Shown one piece after another: positions 1-12,239 of a stretch of DNA of 64,000 nucleotides; within the stretch, counting starts at the first letter, position 1, and every line of letters starts with the position of its first letter. The position numbers and the translations under genes were made by a program. This stretch comes from Adenophora triphylla var. japonica. Taxonomy: Eukaryota; Streptophyta; Magnoliopsida; Asterales; Campanulaceae. The DNA lies in the NCBI GenBank assembly GCA_022495995.1, contig JAFEMH010003622.1:186001-250000 (forward strand), given 5' to 3'. Under the pieces are notes generated by a model. It saw nothing but the letters and a program-made list of their open reading frames with translations. It ran no database searches and was not told the origin of the DNA.

Positions 1-855
1 GCTAATTCATTCGTTCTCTCTCATGATATAGTATAACCCTATGACAACATTCATTCGTTATGTGTTGTTCTTAGTTTGGGTTGAAAATGGTTAATATTGG
101 TAGGAATATAATTGACGTCTCCCTTGCGATTTCAAAAAAATAAGAATATCCCTTTTCTCCACTTTACTTTGGTAAAATGTTTAACATTTAAATAAGAATA
201 ACAGGAGATAGCTTTAAGCACTTAGTAAATTATTTTCACTTTACTTTGGTCACACATAAAAATTCTACTGTGAAGGATGTACAGAATAACAAAATGCATG
301 ATATCATTAGAACATCAAAACAATATGTATACTCTTCGAAACCCAGTCCCCAAAATACAGAGAACTCAGACATGGATGACAATGGTGGCCTTCAAACTCA
401 AATAGAAGAAAAAAAACTCAAAACTCAAACCTTGAACGCAAACATTAAAATTTGCCAATGCTAGTTACACCCAAACTGCAATTTAAGACAAATACATATT
501 GTTTGAATGTTCTAATTGATACGAAGATATTGAAATATAAATGGTGGATTTTCGGACAGAGCTTGGATGTGCGTGAATTTGGTTCAATATTATTTCAGAT
601 CTAGGGTGCAAAAGAAGGGGTGGGGCGATGCCATTATTCATTGCGATCTTCACCAACCACTTTGACTTGTTGTCGAAACCATGGATGAGGAAACATGGGG
701 GTAAAGAATAGGGTGTTTTGGCATGAGACCTATAACCAAACATTCTAGCAGTCAGCATATCCAACATATACCCTAAAATGTTTTTTTATAAACCCCACAA
801 TGTCAGTTATCAAAAAAAAAAAAAAAAAAAAAACTAGGGCGATCATGAAGCAATA

Positions 856-889
856 CCAACAACAACAACAACAACAACATCAACAATAA
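856..889. repeat. (AAC)n microsatellite
   Basis: An ACAACAACA run inside the CACTA element, preceded by a poly-A tract at about 810-832. Confidence 0.85.
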
Positions 890-1249
890 CTCACAACACC
901 AAGAACAAAAAAAACCCAGAAATTAAAAGTAAATTAGAAAAGGGGAAAAAATGTATACCTGATTGTTGTTGATAGAAGAAATCAAAGCTCAATTTTGGCT
1001 GGAGGAGAGAGAGAGACTGAGATACGTACGCTAGATCTAGGAGAGAAAGAGAGACTGAGTACAGACCAACCAAGAACAAGAACAAAACCAAAAAATTAAA
1101 AGTAAATACCTACCTGATTATGGTGACCGGCGTCGGAATTTCGTCCCTAGCTATGGAGGAGATTTTCGTGCCCTAGCTGCTATGGAGGAGAGAAAGAGAG
1201 GGAGAGATACAGATTGCCGCGAAACTGAATAGGGAAATTTGGGATTCCC

Positions 1250-1492
1250 GGTATTTAATAACATTTACGGCGGATATTGTACACCGCCGTAAATAATGGT
1301 ATTATTTAAGGCGGACGCGTATCAACCGCCGTATATAACTTCGATATCGTATACGTACATGTTAAATGTACGTACATTACTTAGCCCGCCGTATATTAGT
1401 TATTAACGGCGGCTGTGCATACCGCCGTATATATTAGTTATTTACGGCGGACGCGTGTTCACCGCCGTATATTAGCGCCGTAAATAGTGCAC
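1250..1492. repeat. CACTA subterminal GGCGG/CCGCC repeats
   Basis: At least eight copies of a TTACGGCGG-like motif in both orientations (for example near 1266, 1310, 1327, 1388, 1411, 1443 and 1461). In CACTA elements such subterminal repeats bind the transposase. Their crowding next to the CACTA terminus at 1504 supports the element call. Confidence 0.75.
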
Positions 1493-1504
1493 TTTCTTGT
1501 AGTG

Positions 1505-3925
1505 TTTACAGTGCTTTTCGTATCTCCAGCACCTATATCAACAGATTTCCTCTCCAGTTGATAACCTGAAACATCATCCTTGGCAGTTTTGAGGTTAAAA
1601 TCAAGTGTATCATCAAATACAACATCAGAAAAACTTAAACAAGACAAATTGTCACAAAACTTGTAACAATTGTCAGATGATCTTAGACCAGTGAGGACAC
1701 ATGTGTTAGACTCATCAAACACCTCACATAGCTTCTTATCAAACTTCACATATAAGTCATCATCACATAAATGACTTATACTAATGAGATTAGTCCTAAG
1801 ACCTTCCACATGATACACATTGTGAAGTTTTGGGTATCCCTTCACATCTAGGGTACCTTTCCCAATGATTTTGCCTTGAGCACCACCACCAAAATTCACC
1901 TTTCCCCCACAGATTGATTCATAGTCTATTATAATAGCTTGGTTTCTAGTCATGTGCCTAGAGCACCCACTATCAAAATACCAAGAGCCGGAGACAGTAC
2001 TCTTGAGGGAAGAGTAAACAACATTGCAGGTAGCACTTAGTTTGACCACCCACTGCTTTACAGCTTTCTTTTTGTGGTGCAGAGGTCTCAGATTACCAGG
2101 ATGTGTGCTCGGATGTGCATACATTTTCTCACACATCTGAGGCTGATTGGTATAACCAGATTTCTTATCAGCCTTTAGTTTGTAACAGAAGGACCTAATG
2201 TGCCCAGGAGTAAAGCAATAATGACAGATGTAGTGCCTTTTCCTTGGTCTTTTCTCACTCAAAAATGATTTTTCTTTAGAACTTGGTTTTTCCACACTTT
2301 TTGAAGTAGAAGCCTCACATCCCTCCTTTACAAAATTACTTTGTTCAAAGCCCAGACCAGTTTTGTTAAGCTGTCCCATAGAAATAGCTTCATCAAGTTT
2401 CATTTTACTTTTGTTCAACTTGGTAAAAGTACTTTCAGCTTTTTCACACTCATTTTTGAATTTTTCAAGCTCAACTTCTCTCTTGGTCACAAGGACTTCA
2501 AGTTTGGCAATGATATTCTTTTGATCATCATTTTCCTTTGAAAGTATGGTTTTCTCATCTTCACAGGCAATCAATTTATCAGAAAGAGACTTATTTACCT
2601 TAGCAAGTACCTCAATTTTGTCCATACGTTTCATCCAATCAGCATGTAGCTCCTTGTATGTTGCAAAGAGTTCCTCATAGGGAATGTCCCTATCTTCATC
2701 ATCAGAATCTCCTTTTACAGAGAAACAGTTAAAGGTCTGCTCGGATGTGAGTTCGGATGTGTACACATCTGTATCCACATCCATTTCCAGAACAGCTTTA
2801 GAAAATTCTTCTTCATTTGTATCTGCAGTATAAGCATTAAAACAGACAGAGGAAGATTCAAACGCAGAGATGTTAGCAAATACTTCATCATCCTCACTAT
2901 CACTCGAAGCAGCAGTGTAACTAATTCCCCTTTTCTTAAGTGTGTTAGCACACTCATTAGCAAAGTGACCAAAGCCACGACATGCTCTACATTGCACAGA
3001 ATCAGAGGAATCAGAGGATTTCTTGTTATCAAAACTTTTCCTCTTGAACCCCTCATCAGGATTATCTTCTTGTTTCTCTAAATCCTGAGAGTTCTTTTTA
3101 TGAAACTTGTTTCTCCTTTTGTTTTTCAAAACAGAATTGAACTTCTTGGTGATTACATCCACATCATCTTCCTCAAGATTAGATTCATTAATTTCAGAGG
3201 AAAGGTCAGCTATTTCCTTTGGAATGGTTGCAGAACTTTTAAGGGCAATACTTATTGCCTTGTTCTTTTGTTGAGCCTCAAGATTGAGCTCAAAAACAGT
3301 TAGAATACCAACAATTTTATCTAAACCTACTGTGTTGGTGTCGTTGGTTTCTTCAATAACAGTCACCTTGATATTAAACCTTTCAGGCAAAGTTCTTAAG
3401 ATTTTGCTTACTAATCTAGCATTTGAAATTGACTCTCCTAGGCTAGTGCATTCATTAGAGATTTCATGGTTCTTAGCAGCATAGGAAATGATATCTTCAG
3501 TCTCCTCCATTCTAAGGATTTCAAACCTATCCATTAAGATCCTAAGCCTAGTAGCCTTTACACTTGATGCTCCCTCACATTGTGTTTGCAAAATATCCCA
3601 AGCAGCTTTAGCAACACTTTCATTAGTGATAAGCTTGTACATTTTCAGAAACATGGCTGAAAATAGCACCCATTGCTTTTGAATTGTAATTGGCAGCATG
3701 TATTTCATCAAGAGTCCATTGCTCTTCAGGTTCTCTTTCGAAAATTGACTCACCAACACCAGAAGCAGGCTTCTTCTCCACAGTAGGAGGTTGCCATGCA
3801 ACAAGGATACACATCCAAGTCCTTTCATCAATACCTTTGATGTAATTACGCATCTTAGACTTCCAAAGAGAATAATTGGTGCCATCCAAGACAGGAGGCC
3901 TGTTTTGGTGATTTTCGCATTCCAT
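1505..3925 (-). pseudogene. copia A gag and protease, frameshifted and truncated
   Basis: Gag begins with the DGTNYSLWKSKM motif typical of plant copia gag (about residue 15). A frameshift near 3640 splits the N-terminus from the main reading frame. That frame carries the UBN2-type gag region, a CCHC knuckle (CRACRGFGHFANEC, near 2960), a Lys/Glu-rich stretch, a second CCHC knuckle (CHYCFTPGHIRSFC, near 2210) and the aspartic protease motif FDSGCSRHMT (near 1950). The long open frame continues past 1505 into the CACTA terminus, so its last dozen codons are not from copia. Integrase and reverse transcriptase are absent. The start was placed at the ATG just before the conserved gag motif. Confidence 0.8.
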
Positions 3926-3971
3926 AATGACTACACTTTCTGGATCAACACTCAGTAATATATCGAGAGTT

Positions 3972-3985
3972 GGCTTTGATACCAA
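3972..3985 (-). other. Primer binding site of copia A (initiator Met-tRNA type)
   Basis: The minus strand reads TTGGTATCAAAGCC one base after the LTR end. The common plant copia site is TGGTATCAGAGC, one mismatch away. Confidence 0.75.
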
Positions 3986-3986
3986 T

Positions 3987-4866
3987 TGAAAGTTTCGTGT
4001 AGCTAGGAAGCTTCAAACACGCAACAGAGTACGGATGTGAGTACAGATGTGTCTCACAACTGTCCACACATCCACAGATAATGCAGCGAAATAAAACAGA
4101 ATAAAACAATAACGCAAGAGTTATATATGCTTACTGATCTTGAGATCAGCAAACTAGGCTTACGCCCAAAAAATTTTCACTATTAAAACCTTGTTGCTTA
4201 CAAAAACAATAATAAGTGAAAAACTAAAAGACTAAAATACTAAACGAATTCTAATCACCTTCTATGACAAGAACACTTCCCCTTTCCCAAGTAGGACCTA
4301 TTCTAGTCAGAAGTAAAGCAAAGAACTCAATGAAAACCTAGATGTGAGTTACGGATGTATGTCACAACCTTCACTCACAACCTAAAATAACAATGTTGAA
4401 AAAACTGTGAAGAACAAGTATTTTTCTCTCTCAAAATCCGTGTCTTCTCTTGTGCTGATGGTCTTGTATTTATTTGCACCATGGAGAAGGTCTTCACGCA
4501 ATCAACTTCAATTCTTTGTGAGATATCTTAACCTATAAGGAAATATAAACCACACTTACAAAGAAATAGATTGTTAGTAGGTTAGTCCTAATATAAAATT
4601 ATGTACATAAATAAAAGATATTTACTTTATTTACAAAGTCCTTGTCAAAGTAGGATACTTATGAAACTTTCCATGAAAGTATAAAATCAACTTACCAAAA
4701 ATACCTCTTTGATTCGAAATAGGAAACAACTTATTCCCTAAACTAAAGTCCTTTTCACAATAGGACAATGTAAATCTTTCCATGAAAGTCCCAAAATCAA
4801 CTTACCTTTTTTATATTGATTTGAGATTAAGGAAACACTTTGTTTCCTAAGAAATTCACGCTTTCA
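3987..4866 (-). repeat. 5' LTR of copia A
   Basis: It lies directly before the primer binding site, with termini TGAAAG...CTTTCA. It contains repeated CGGATGTG motifs near 4030-4075 and an imperfect duplication of about 110 bp (about 4635-4695 and 4745-4806, sharing CTTTCCATGAAAGT and AATCAACTTACC). No second LTR is available to confirm the outer edge. Confidence 0.55.
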
Positions 4867-5103
4867 TTTTTCTCCCAGAAGTCTTGCCATATAAGGGAAA
4901 CATAACATTTTTGGACTTCGATTTTATTGACTTGACCAATGAAGATATCTCATACTTCTCTTTATTCGAGCTCAAATAGCCGGTTTGTACCTGCTCGTCG
5001 TTTACTGTCTCAACTTGATCGAAAATCTGTGGTCGTTCATTTAGTTTATCACTTTCTTCCATATGTTTCTTTTTTGCTATCTGCCAAGCATGAGCCGCAC
5101 TCC
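4856..5103 (-). pseudogene. Unidentified gene fragment, last-exon-like
   Basis: The minus strand is open for about 82 codons after an acceptor-like TTGGTGTAACAG at 5104. It encodes a Lys/Ser/Glu-rich segment starting AAHAWQIAKKKH and ending near SGRKMKA. The open frame ends just inside the copia A LTR terminus, which fits an exon cut by that insertion. I do not recognise the family. It could be a chance open frame, but codon content and the splice-like start favour a real exon remnant. Confidence 0.3.
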
Positions 5104-5147
5104 TGTTACACCAAAAACATAGAGTCAAAACAAAGGTGACAAATGTA

Positions 5148-5204
5148 AAGGGGGCAGTTCGGTGCTACAAAAGCTTCCACAATGCGTGGGGTTCAGAGAA
5201 AGGT
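5148..5204 (-). mobile_element. Au-SINE-like 3' end fragment
   Basis: The segment (GGGGGCAGTTCGGTGC, then AAGCTTCCACAATGCGTGGGG and a following GTTCAGAGAAAGG) resembles, in reverse complement, the conserved 3' part of the plant Au SINE (GGGAGCTT... GTGCACCGGGCTGCCC from memory). Only about 55 bp is visible and the match is imperfect. Copia B inserted directly beside it. Confidence 0.5.
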
Positions 5205-5207
5205 GAC

Positions 5208-5212
5208 GTACG
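5208..5212. repeat. Target site duplication (left) of copia B
   Basis: GTACG here is repeated at 16775-16779, directly flanking the two LTRs of copia B. Confidence 0.9.
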
Positions 5213-5700
5213 TGTTGGAACATTCCTATTCCAATAACCCAAAAGCACTCAAGTCTAGATTAAGTAAGAGAAGAAGATGAAGGCGGAAGCGTGATACCTG
5301 TTGAGGCCATCTTGATACTTGATGTCGTTCTTCAAGAAAGGAAGAGAAGAAGAAGAAAATGAAGGAGGGAAATGTAGATCTTCTTGATGATAAATGCCCT
5401 CCTTAGAACTCAGATTATGGAGAGAGTATATAAGAATGATGTAATGTTTTCTAGGCTGATGGTAAGCCTCTATATATAGGAAAACAATGGCACCTCATCA
5501 AGGGACTATATCCTTTCAATTAAGCGGTGTGAAATTACCATTCTGCCCATCATAAATAGGTAATTTCCACCTCGGAAATTCTACACATTTAATTAATATT
5601 CTATACTTTACAATAACATTATTATAATGATTTATACATGTACATCTACATGTCACTTATATTTATTAAGTATACACATTTTGCAATCCATGTTCTTACA
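5213..5700 (-). repeat. 3' LTR of copia B
   Basis: Nearly identical to 16290-16774, with only scattered substitutions and small indels. Both copies contain the TATA-like CTCTATATATAGG. The high identity suggests fairly recent insertion compared with the decayed coding region, or gene conversion between LTRs. Confidence 0.93.
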
Positions 5701-5713
5701 ATCTCCCACTTGG
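5701..5713 (-). other. Polypurine tract of copia B
   Basis: The minus strand reads AAGTGGGAGAT directly before the 3' LTR, a common plant copia plus-strand primer site. Confidence 0.75.
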
Positions 5714-5957
5714 ATTGCCTAAACATGTGTTTATACTTTAACAAATCCTCATAAAATCATATTCATAATGTAAATGACAATCCATATGTGCACTTCATTG
5801 TCATTTTAAAACAATCTCATCCATTAGTTTCACAAGTATAGGAACTAAAGGGGCAGTCGTTGTAATTGATTCGCAACTAAACCCACATTAATCACATATA
5901 TATGTTCAACTAAATGACATTGATTAAGTATAGATGTGTAGCATGGAACACTTAATG

Positions 5958-5959
<2 letters not shown>

Positions 5960-6011
<52 letters not shown>
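5960..6011. repeat. (TA)n microsatellite
   Basis: About 26 uninterrupted TA dinucleotides within the decayed 3' part of copia B. Confidence 0.95.
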
Positions 6012-6013
<2 letters not shown>

Positions 6014-6384
6014 CATCAACTAGTCCTTATTAATCAAATGAGATCAATATGAATAAAAAAAATAGCTAATAAAGCACAACACAAACTCCCACTATATTAT
6101 GAATGATCAAAAGTCGTTTCGCCCATATGAGCAGTATGTTCGTGAAACATCAAAAGAGATAACGCTTTATAAAATGGATCCAATAACATGGAGTTTGATT
6201 CTATAGGTTGTATATCTATTTGTTCATTTTATACTTATTTCTCTTCAATATCGATACATAACAATATGATGTCTTTCGACATCTTTGCATCCAGTAAAAC
6301 AGAATCAGAATACCTAATGATCTCAAAATGATCCGATTTTGTGTACATAAGCATGTAGTTTAATGTTTTATAGGTACTTCATCA

Positions 6385-7246
6385 CTCTTTTGGATGCAAC
6401 TTAATGTTCTTCTTTCCGAATTGCTTTGGTATTGACCAAGCATCCCAATAATAAATGCAAGGTCTGGACGAGTACAGACTTGCGCATACATTAAGCTTTC
6501 TACTGCCGGTGCATAAGGAATATTTTCCATATACTTGGATTCAAAATTAATTTTAGGACATTACTTTAAACTGAATTTATCTCCTTTAGAGACAGGGGTG
6601 TCATGTAGTTTACAATTTTCCATGCTAAACCTTTGTAATACCTTCTCTATATAGCTCTTTTGTGATAATCCCAAAATACCTCGTGAATGATCACGATGAA
6701 TTTGGATTCCTAATACAAAAGATGCCTCACTAAGATCTTTCATCTCAAATTTGTTTGAGAGAAATTTGTTAGTTTCTTTTAGAAGGTCCTTATCATTACT
6801 AGCAAGTAAAATATTATCCAAATATCATCCACATATAAGACCAAAATTATAAATCTACTCCCACTGAACTTATGGTATACAAAATCTTCACCAAGATTCA
6901 TTTCAAAACCAAATGAAAGAATAACTTGATTAAATTTTAAATACCATTGACGAGAAGCTTGCTTGAGACCATAAATGGAATTCTTAAGTTTACAAACTAA
7001 TTGATTAGTTTGATCTGAATCAGTCACCATTTCTGGTTTCCTCATATAGATGGTTTCCTCAATGTCTCCATTGAGAAAAGCCGTCTTAACATCCATTTGA
7101 TGAAGCTCAAGATCATAATGTGCCACTAATGCCATAATGATCCTAAAAGAGGCTTTAGAAGATACCGGAGAAAATGTTTCTTTATAATCAATGTCTTCCT
7201 TTTGAGTAAATCGCTTAGCAACAAGACGTGCCTTATATCTTTCCAC
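6385..7246 (-). pseudogene. copia B reverse transcriptase and RNase H remnant
   Basis: The minus-strand frame from 7246 carries YKARLVAKRFTQ, the HQMDVKTAFLNG motif and the catalytic YVDD at about 6855. A frameshift near 6815 moves the reading to the next frame (MKDLSEASFVLGIQIHRD...). A further piece at 6390-6550 (IPYAPAVESLMYAQVCTRPD) leads into RNase H, which decays before the 3' LTR. These are standard Ty1/copia RT motifs. At least one frameshift and the missing RNase H catalytic region make it inactive. Confidence 0.88.
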
Positions 7247-7478
7247 ATTACCTTGCGAATCCCTTTTGGTTTTAAATATTCATTTACAACCAATAGGTTT
7301 TACACCTTCAGGTAATGGGACAAGATCCTAAACGTCATTGTCTTTCATTGATTTTAACTTCTCATTAATGGCATTGATCCACTTTTGAGAATTATGACTA
7401 TTAATGGCTTCATGGAAGGTGATTGGTTCATCTCCCACTAAACCTAAGGTATCCTCATTCTCCGCAAGATATACACAT

Positions 7479-7483
7479 CATAA
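7479..7483. repeat. TSD of nested solo LTR (left)
   Basis: CATAA is repeated at 8871-8875. Confidence 0.85.
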
Positions 7484-8870
7484 TGTTGGGTTTTATGGGT
7501 CCATGCGCAGCGGAATAAGCATCTAAATAACATAAAACCCAAGCCCTAAGATCCGTTCTATACAATTAAATTGAATTCCTATGAGATATAATTTATCAAC
7601 CTTAATTGCTTTCCGGTCTTGAGCTATCGAACAATTTATCGGTGTGATTTTGAATCACAATCTTCGATCTTCAAAACCTTTGAACCTTCAGATTGCTTCG
7701 GACAATTTGAACTCTTACCCTTGATCGTCGTACGAGCGAAGACCCTCTATTGTTGTATCCACACGTCAGAATGAACCAAGAACAGTTCTTGAGGATTGCT
7801 AGATCCTTAAACTTTAGGAAGAATATTGAGAGAACTTTTGTTATGATTTTCTTGAGAAAATTCGGCTAGGCTGCTAGGATTTACAGACTGCATATTTATA
7901 CTACCTTAGTATTGATATTAGTTTCCTAATCGAATTAGGAAACTGCTCTGTATACGCCTCAGGCCTCAATGTGTCACACGACCACAAGCAGCCCATGGAC
8001 ATGTTGTGTCGCACGACCAAGAAAAGCCATATGCAGGAATCTCAATCATTCTTCCTTAGGTTTAACCAATTCATTCTAGTTGTGTGTGACCCAATAAGAT
8101 TATATTATGTTGGCAATGAGCTCGATCAAATCGACCCTCATAAGACATAAGCGGACTCTAGCAAGCCATTATGTCTACCCAAATAATATAACGTAAGAGT
8201 TCACGTTTCCAATGGTACACTTCCATTTCTCCCTTTGTCTCACGATGTTATATTGAACACAAGTCATGGTCCACGTCAACTTGTATTTGTTCAATGCTTT
8301 CTCGATCTTTAAGTATAATGATAGTCCAATCATATTGGGGTGTGGCCACACGCTTTTCATCATTATCACTCATCGAGGGGCCCAAGCAAAAACATCTCTC
8401 TTCCGAGGGACAAATTCCATCTTGACTTATCATCCTTCCCATCATGAATCTGATCATGCCAAAGATAGCCTTTATAGATATCGTGTTAAGATACCGTTTG
8501 ACTAAAATCAAACATAACTTTCATCATATGTAAGGTCATGATAATCTCAGGTCTAGGGACTAAATGAAGTGACCATATGAGATTTAATTATGACATTTGA
8601 CCATGACATAAATCTCATACGGGTCAAGTCCAGTCCAGTCACTTGTTCTCTAACAAGTACCCATAATTTCAATGTGCATCTCTATGCATATAATCATCAT
8701 ATGATTATCCATTGACAATTATACTAATTATTCTCTTAATAATTAGGGACGGAGATTATTACAATAAATATGCAAAATATATAATAATCTAATAATAAAC
8801 TTAACCGATAAAGATGATACATAACGGTTTTAAGTTAAACATAACTAAATCCTAGGGCATTACACCAACA
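7484..8870. mobile_element. Solo LTR nested in copia B pol
   Basis: A 1387-bp block begins TGTTGGGTTTT and ends CATTACACCAACA, with inverted termini TGTTGG/CCAACA and a 5-bp TSD CATAA. It interrupts copia B between RT and the integrase C-terminal part. No internal coding, PBS or second LTR is seen, so recombination between LTRs is the likely origin. The superfamily is not certain. Short open frames inside it are not genes. Confidence 0.88.
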
Positions 8871-8973
8871 CATAAATATCCGGAATAGCACTTCTTCTTC
8901 TCTAGTAGATCTCCTTAAGGGCACCGGTTCATCCTCATTTTGAGGTTGTTGAATTTCCTTATGTCCAACATTT

Positions 8974-9300
8974 TCATGTTGTCCGTTTATTTACGGGAGT
9001 TTCTATATGATTTTGAATTATATGTTCTTGTTGAATTTCAGGTACAATTACTTGATTTCCAACAGGAACTAAATTTGAAGGAATATAGAGTGGTTCCTCT
9101 AACTCTTCAAAGTCAAAATCATTACTATTTCTCCCACTAAATTCAACATCCTTAAAGAACCTAGCATTGCCAGTCTCGAAAAATGTTCTAGTTTTCGGGT
9201 CATAAAATTTATATCCCCTAGATCTCTTAGCATACCCTACAAAGTAACTACCAACGGTCTTAACGTCCATACGGAGTTTTGTCGGTAGCATTTGAAGCAA
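8974..9300 (-). pseudogene. copia B post-integrase segment
   Basis: The minus-strand frame contains VGSYFVGYAKRSRGYKFYDP followed by ETGNARFFKDVEFSG. This is the conserved segment after the integrase core in plant copia polyproteins. The integrase core itself (9300-9740) is too decayed to read through. Confidence 0.8.
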
Positions 9301-9737
9301 CTCTATTGAAAATATAAGTAGCGATTTTTAATGCATTGCCTATAATGAGTGAGGTAAAGAAAACATACTTCTTACCATATCTTTAAGGATTATATTATGT
9401 CTATCCACTATACTACGCTAGGTTTACCCGGCATGGTGTAGTGAGGGACAATCCCACACTCTTCAAGATAGCAAGTACAAAGGACCCGGACATTATTCAC
9501 CCAATACGTTCAATGATTGAGACTTTACATGAAGAAAATAATGTATCCATAATGAGAGTAATCATCCATGAACGTAATGAAATATTGTTGATCATTCTAT
9601 GACGGGTTAGTGAATGGTCCACAAATGTCCATATGAATTAGTTCCAAGTCGTTTGATACTCTCAAAGATCCTATTTCCTTTAATGTTTGTAATTTTTTTC
9701 TTTAAAACACTAAATGCAAAAGTTTTTATCCGGAGTA

Positions 9738-10251
9738 TCAAGTTGTTTTAGGATTCCCTCCGACATAAGTTTTATTAATTCTCCCTTTGGAGATATGACC
9801 CAAACGCCTATGCCATAGAATACAAGAATTTTCACTTGATAACTTTTGCTTAGTTCCTTTAGTTTTGGTTTCATTATTATGGGACTCATTCATTTTCTTG
9901 ACTGTGTTAAGTAAATAAAGATTATCGATATATGACAAAGTACTAGTACCGACAATTTTGGAATTTAAAATAAAGATAACATTTATTATTATCAAGAGAA
10001 CAAGAGTAACCTTCCTTGTCCAAAACTGTGATAGACATTAAATTCCATCTAAAAGATGGTACAATGAATGTATTATTTAATACAAAATAATAGCCAGTAC
10101 TTAACATTAATCTAAAAGTCCCTATGCCTATAACTTCAACCGAATTTTCAGCTCCCATATAGATGTATCTCTCATCTTCACTGGGGATTCGGTAATTCAG
10201 GAAACCCTGCATACATGAACTAATGTGAGTTGTTGTACCAAATACAACCAC
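9738..10251 (-). pseudogene. copia B protease and pre-integrase region
   Basis: Two overlapping minus frames (10251-9943 and 9995-9738) carry a decayed protease segment with GTTTHIS (expected DSGATTHIS, so the catalytic Asp-Ser-Gly is lost at this start) and the GAG-pre-integrase motif LWHRRLGHIS. A frameshift lies near 9960. Confidence 0.75.
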
Positions 10252-10259
10252 TATGTATA

Positions 10260-11030
10260 TTAAGGAATTGAAACCAAATTTGTCTTAGTACAAACAAGAC
10301 CAAATGACATACCATTCTGAATTCGCCATTGGCGATATTTATGGTAGTCGTTCTTCATGCGAGTAAGGTCCTTGGAAAAGAAGCATTTCTTGACTTTATG
10401 ATCATTAAATGATCCCTTATGCTTCTTACTTTCAACTGCAATTTCCTTCCCTCTTCTCTTAATTTCACGAGAAGAAGTAAATGCTAAGTGAGTACTTTCT
10501 AATTTAAGATATTTCATCCTATCTTCCTCTTGTGTCATATGTGAAAGTAATCCATTAATATTCCACTTGTACTTTTGACATTTATAGGTCACCTCAAAAG
10601 GACCAAATTGAGGAGGAAGATAGATCAAAACTAAGTGCACGAGCAAATCTTCCGAAATCTCTAACTTAAGTGCCTTTAGTTTGATCGAAAATTGAAATAA
10701 TTCAATAATGTACTCCCGAAGATTTTCCTCACCCTTGTACTGAATGGAAACAAGTTTCCACAAGAATTCAAGAAAAAACTCAGCATTTTCGATCTCAGAG
10801 ACATTGTCCAAAAATGTCTTTGAAACTGCATTTTCCATGATCATTAGACTCACGTGGTTGGACCGTTCCCATTGCTCAACATTTTTCCGTTCTATAACGG
10901 TATTTCCTTTAGTGAGAGCAGCGGGACTTGGTTCCCCTAATGTGTGATCGATGTCCATATAGCCTAAGATCATCGTTATATTTTTCCAAGTTTTAAAGTT
11001 AATCCCATTAAGCATCGAATCATTGTTCAT
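10260..11030 (-). pseudogene. copia B gag
   Basis: The open frame begins near MNNDSMLNGINFKTWK, the normal start motif of plant copia gag, and has the UBN2-like central region (FLWKLVSIQYKGEENLREYI, LVLIYLPPQFGPFE). The CCHC knuckle is decayed: Cys positions are replaced in FFSKDLTRMKNDYHKY. An in-frame upstream ATG at 11099 would add 23 residues that do not look like gag. Confidence 0.8.
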
Positions 11031-11254
11031 AACAGTAGTAACAAATGAAGCGTTTATTAAATCTGTTGGGAATAAGAACGAAGAATAAATACAAAACATG
11101 TATAAGAAACTACATAATGAATAAAGTGATTAACTATATCAATGAATCCCATCAAAAAGATAATCAACATGACATCAAAACTAATTTTTGAATTGCGAAT
11201 TGACTCATAATTTGATTTATCTTAGGGTAATAAATGGCTTTAAGCAACACATTT

Positions 11255-11410
11255 CAAATACTTGCCTTCCTTTGGGCCGGTTCAAGTATTAAAAATGTCC
11301 TAACATTTAAAGTATTTGTTACCCGACAATAAAGAATATAAACAACTCATTTTAAATACCCGCCTTCCTTTGGGATGGTTCAAAGTATTCAAAATGACCA
11401 AACATTTTAT
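11255..11410. repeat. Imperfect tandem duplication in copia B leader
   Basis: The segment ACTTGCCTTCCTTTGGGCCGG near 11261 is repeated as CCGCCTTCCTTTGGGATGG near 11360, with similar following sequence. The period is about 97 bp. Confidence 0.7.
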
Positions 11411-12239
11411 TCAATTATTACCCCATGAATGCAAATATTTAGTCAATAACAAGATCTCCTTTGAAAAATTCATGTTACCACATATTAATATAAACATTCA
11501 TCACTTTACAATTTCGTATCTAAACAACGTAAAACACTTTGGTGACAATATTGTTTAGAAATGAATGAAATTGTTAAGCATATAATTAATCACACTTTAG
11601 GGCACAAATTAATGTATACTTTACTCAAATAATGAATGAAAATTGACCAAAATAGCAAAATATTGAAAATTTTGAAAATCTGACCAAAATAAGTCATGCT
11701 CGGACGAGTCAAGGAAGGTGCTCTGTGAGCGCCTCCCAACTCCCGGACCTATAAATCATGTCCCAAGATGGAGGGTCCCAAAATATACCATTTCCAAAAA
11801 AACTTTTCTTTTAAATCCACTTGAAAAGTATAACACCCTATTTTAAAACCATTTCAAAATAACCTCCTACAAAGAGGTGAAATTTGAACCTGCTTCTACC
11901 AGCTATAACCTGAATAATTTACAAATACTACAACTGCCATGGCTTACACAAGCCAACCTTTAAAACAACCCAAACCCAAGATTAAGAATAACATTACATA
12001 CTGAAAATGTTTTATAACAGTTTCCCAGTATCAAATAACCACAACTACTCCCAACTCCCACATAAATACAAACATACCCTGACAACCCAAAATACGATCC
12101 AAACTCCTTCCCGGCCTCACCGGTATGGTCCGCCTGTCTCAGCTGAATCTAAAACAGTAAAGGGAGAAGGGGTGAGATAAAATCTCAAGAAGCTATTATG
12201 TATGCAACAATATGCCATGCAAGATGCAACACATAACAA

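Larger units (their letters stand above)
1..1504. mobile_element. CACTA (En/Spm-like) transposon, right end only
   Basis: Read on the minus strand from 1504, the sequence begins CACTACAAGAAA, the usual terminus of plant CACTA elements. The inner 240 bases carry many copies of a short ACGGCGG/CCGCCGT motif, as expected for CACTA subterminal repeats. The element runs leftwards out of the window. No transposase coding was recognised in 1-1250, which is AT-rich with poly-A and AAC runs, so this may be a non-autonomous copy or only its end region. It is inserted into a copia gag-pol; the flanking TTT at 1505-1507 would be one copy of the 3-bp TSD. Confidence 0.8.
1505..4866 (-). mobile_element. 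Ty1/copia element A, truncated
   Basis: The order on the minus strand is LTR (4866-3987), Met-tRNA primer binding site (3985-3972), gag, and the start of protease. It is cut at 1505 by the CACTA element. The rest of pol and the second LTR are not in the window, so they must lie beyond the CACTA insert or be lost. LTR edges were chosen from the matched termini TGAAAG and CTTTCA. A shorter LTR ending near 4673 is possible but would cut through a tandem repeat. Confidence 0.8.

Noticed and set aside
3100..3682. Plus-strand open frames in copia A
   Set aside because: They are opposite the clear gag reading frame and have no family features.
8175..8511. Overlapping open frames on both strands
   Set aside because: They lie wholly within the nested solo LTR (7484-8870) and resemble no protein family.
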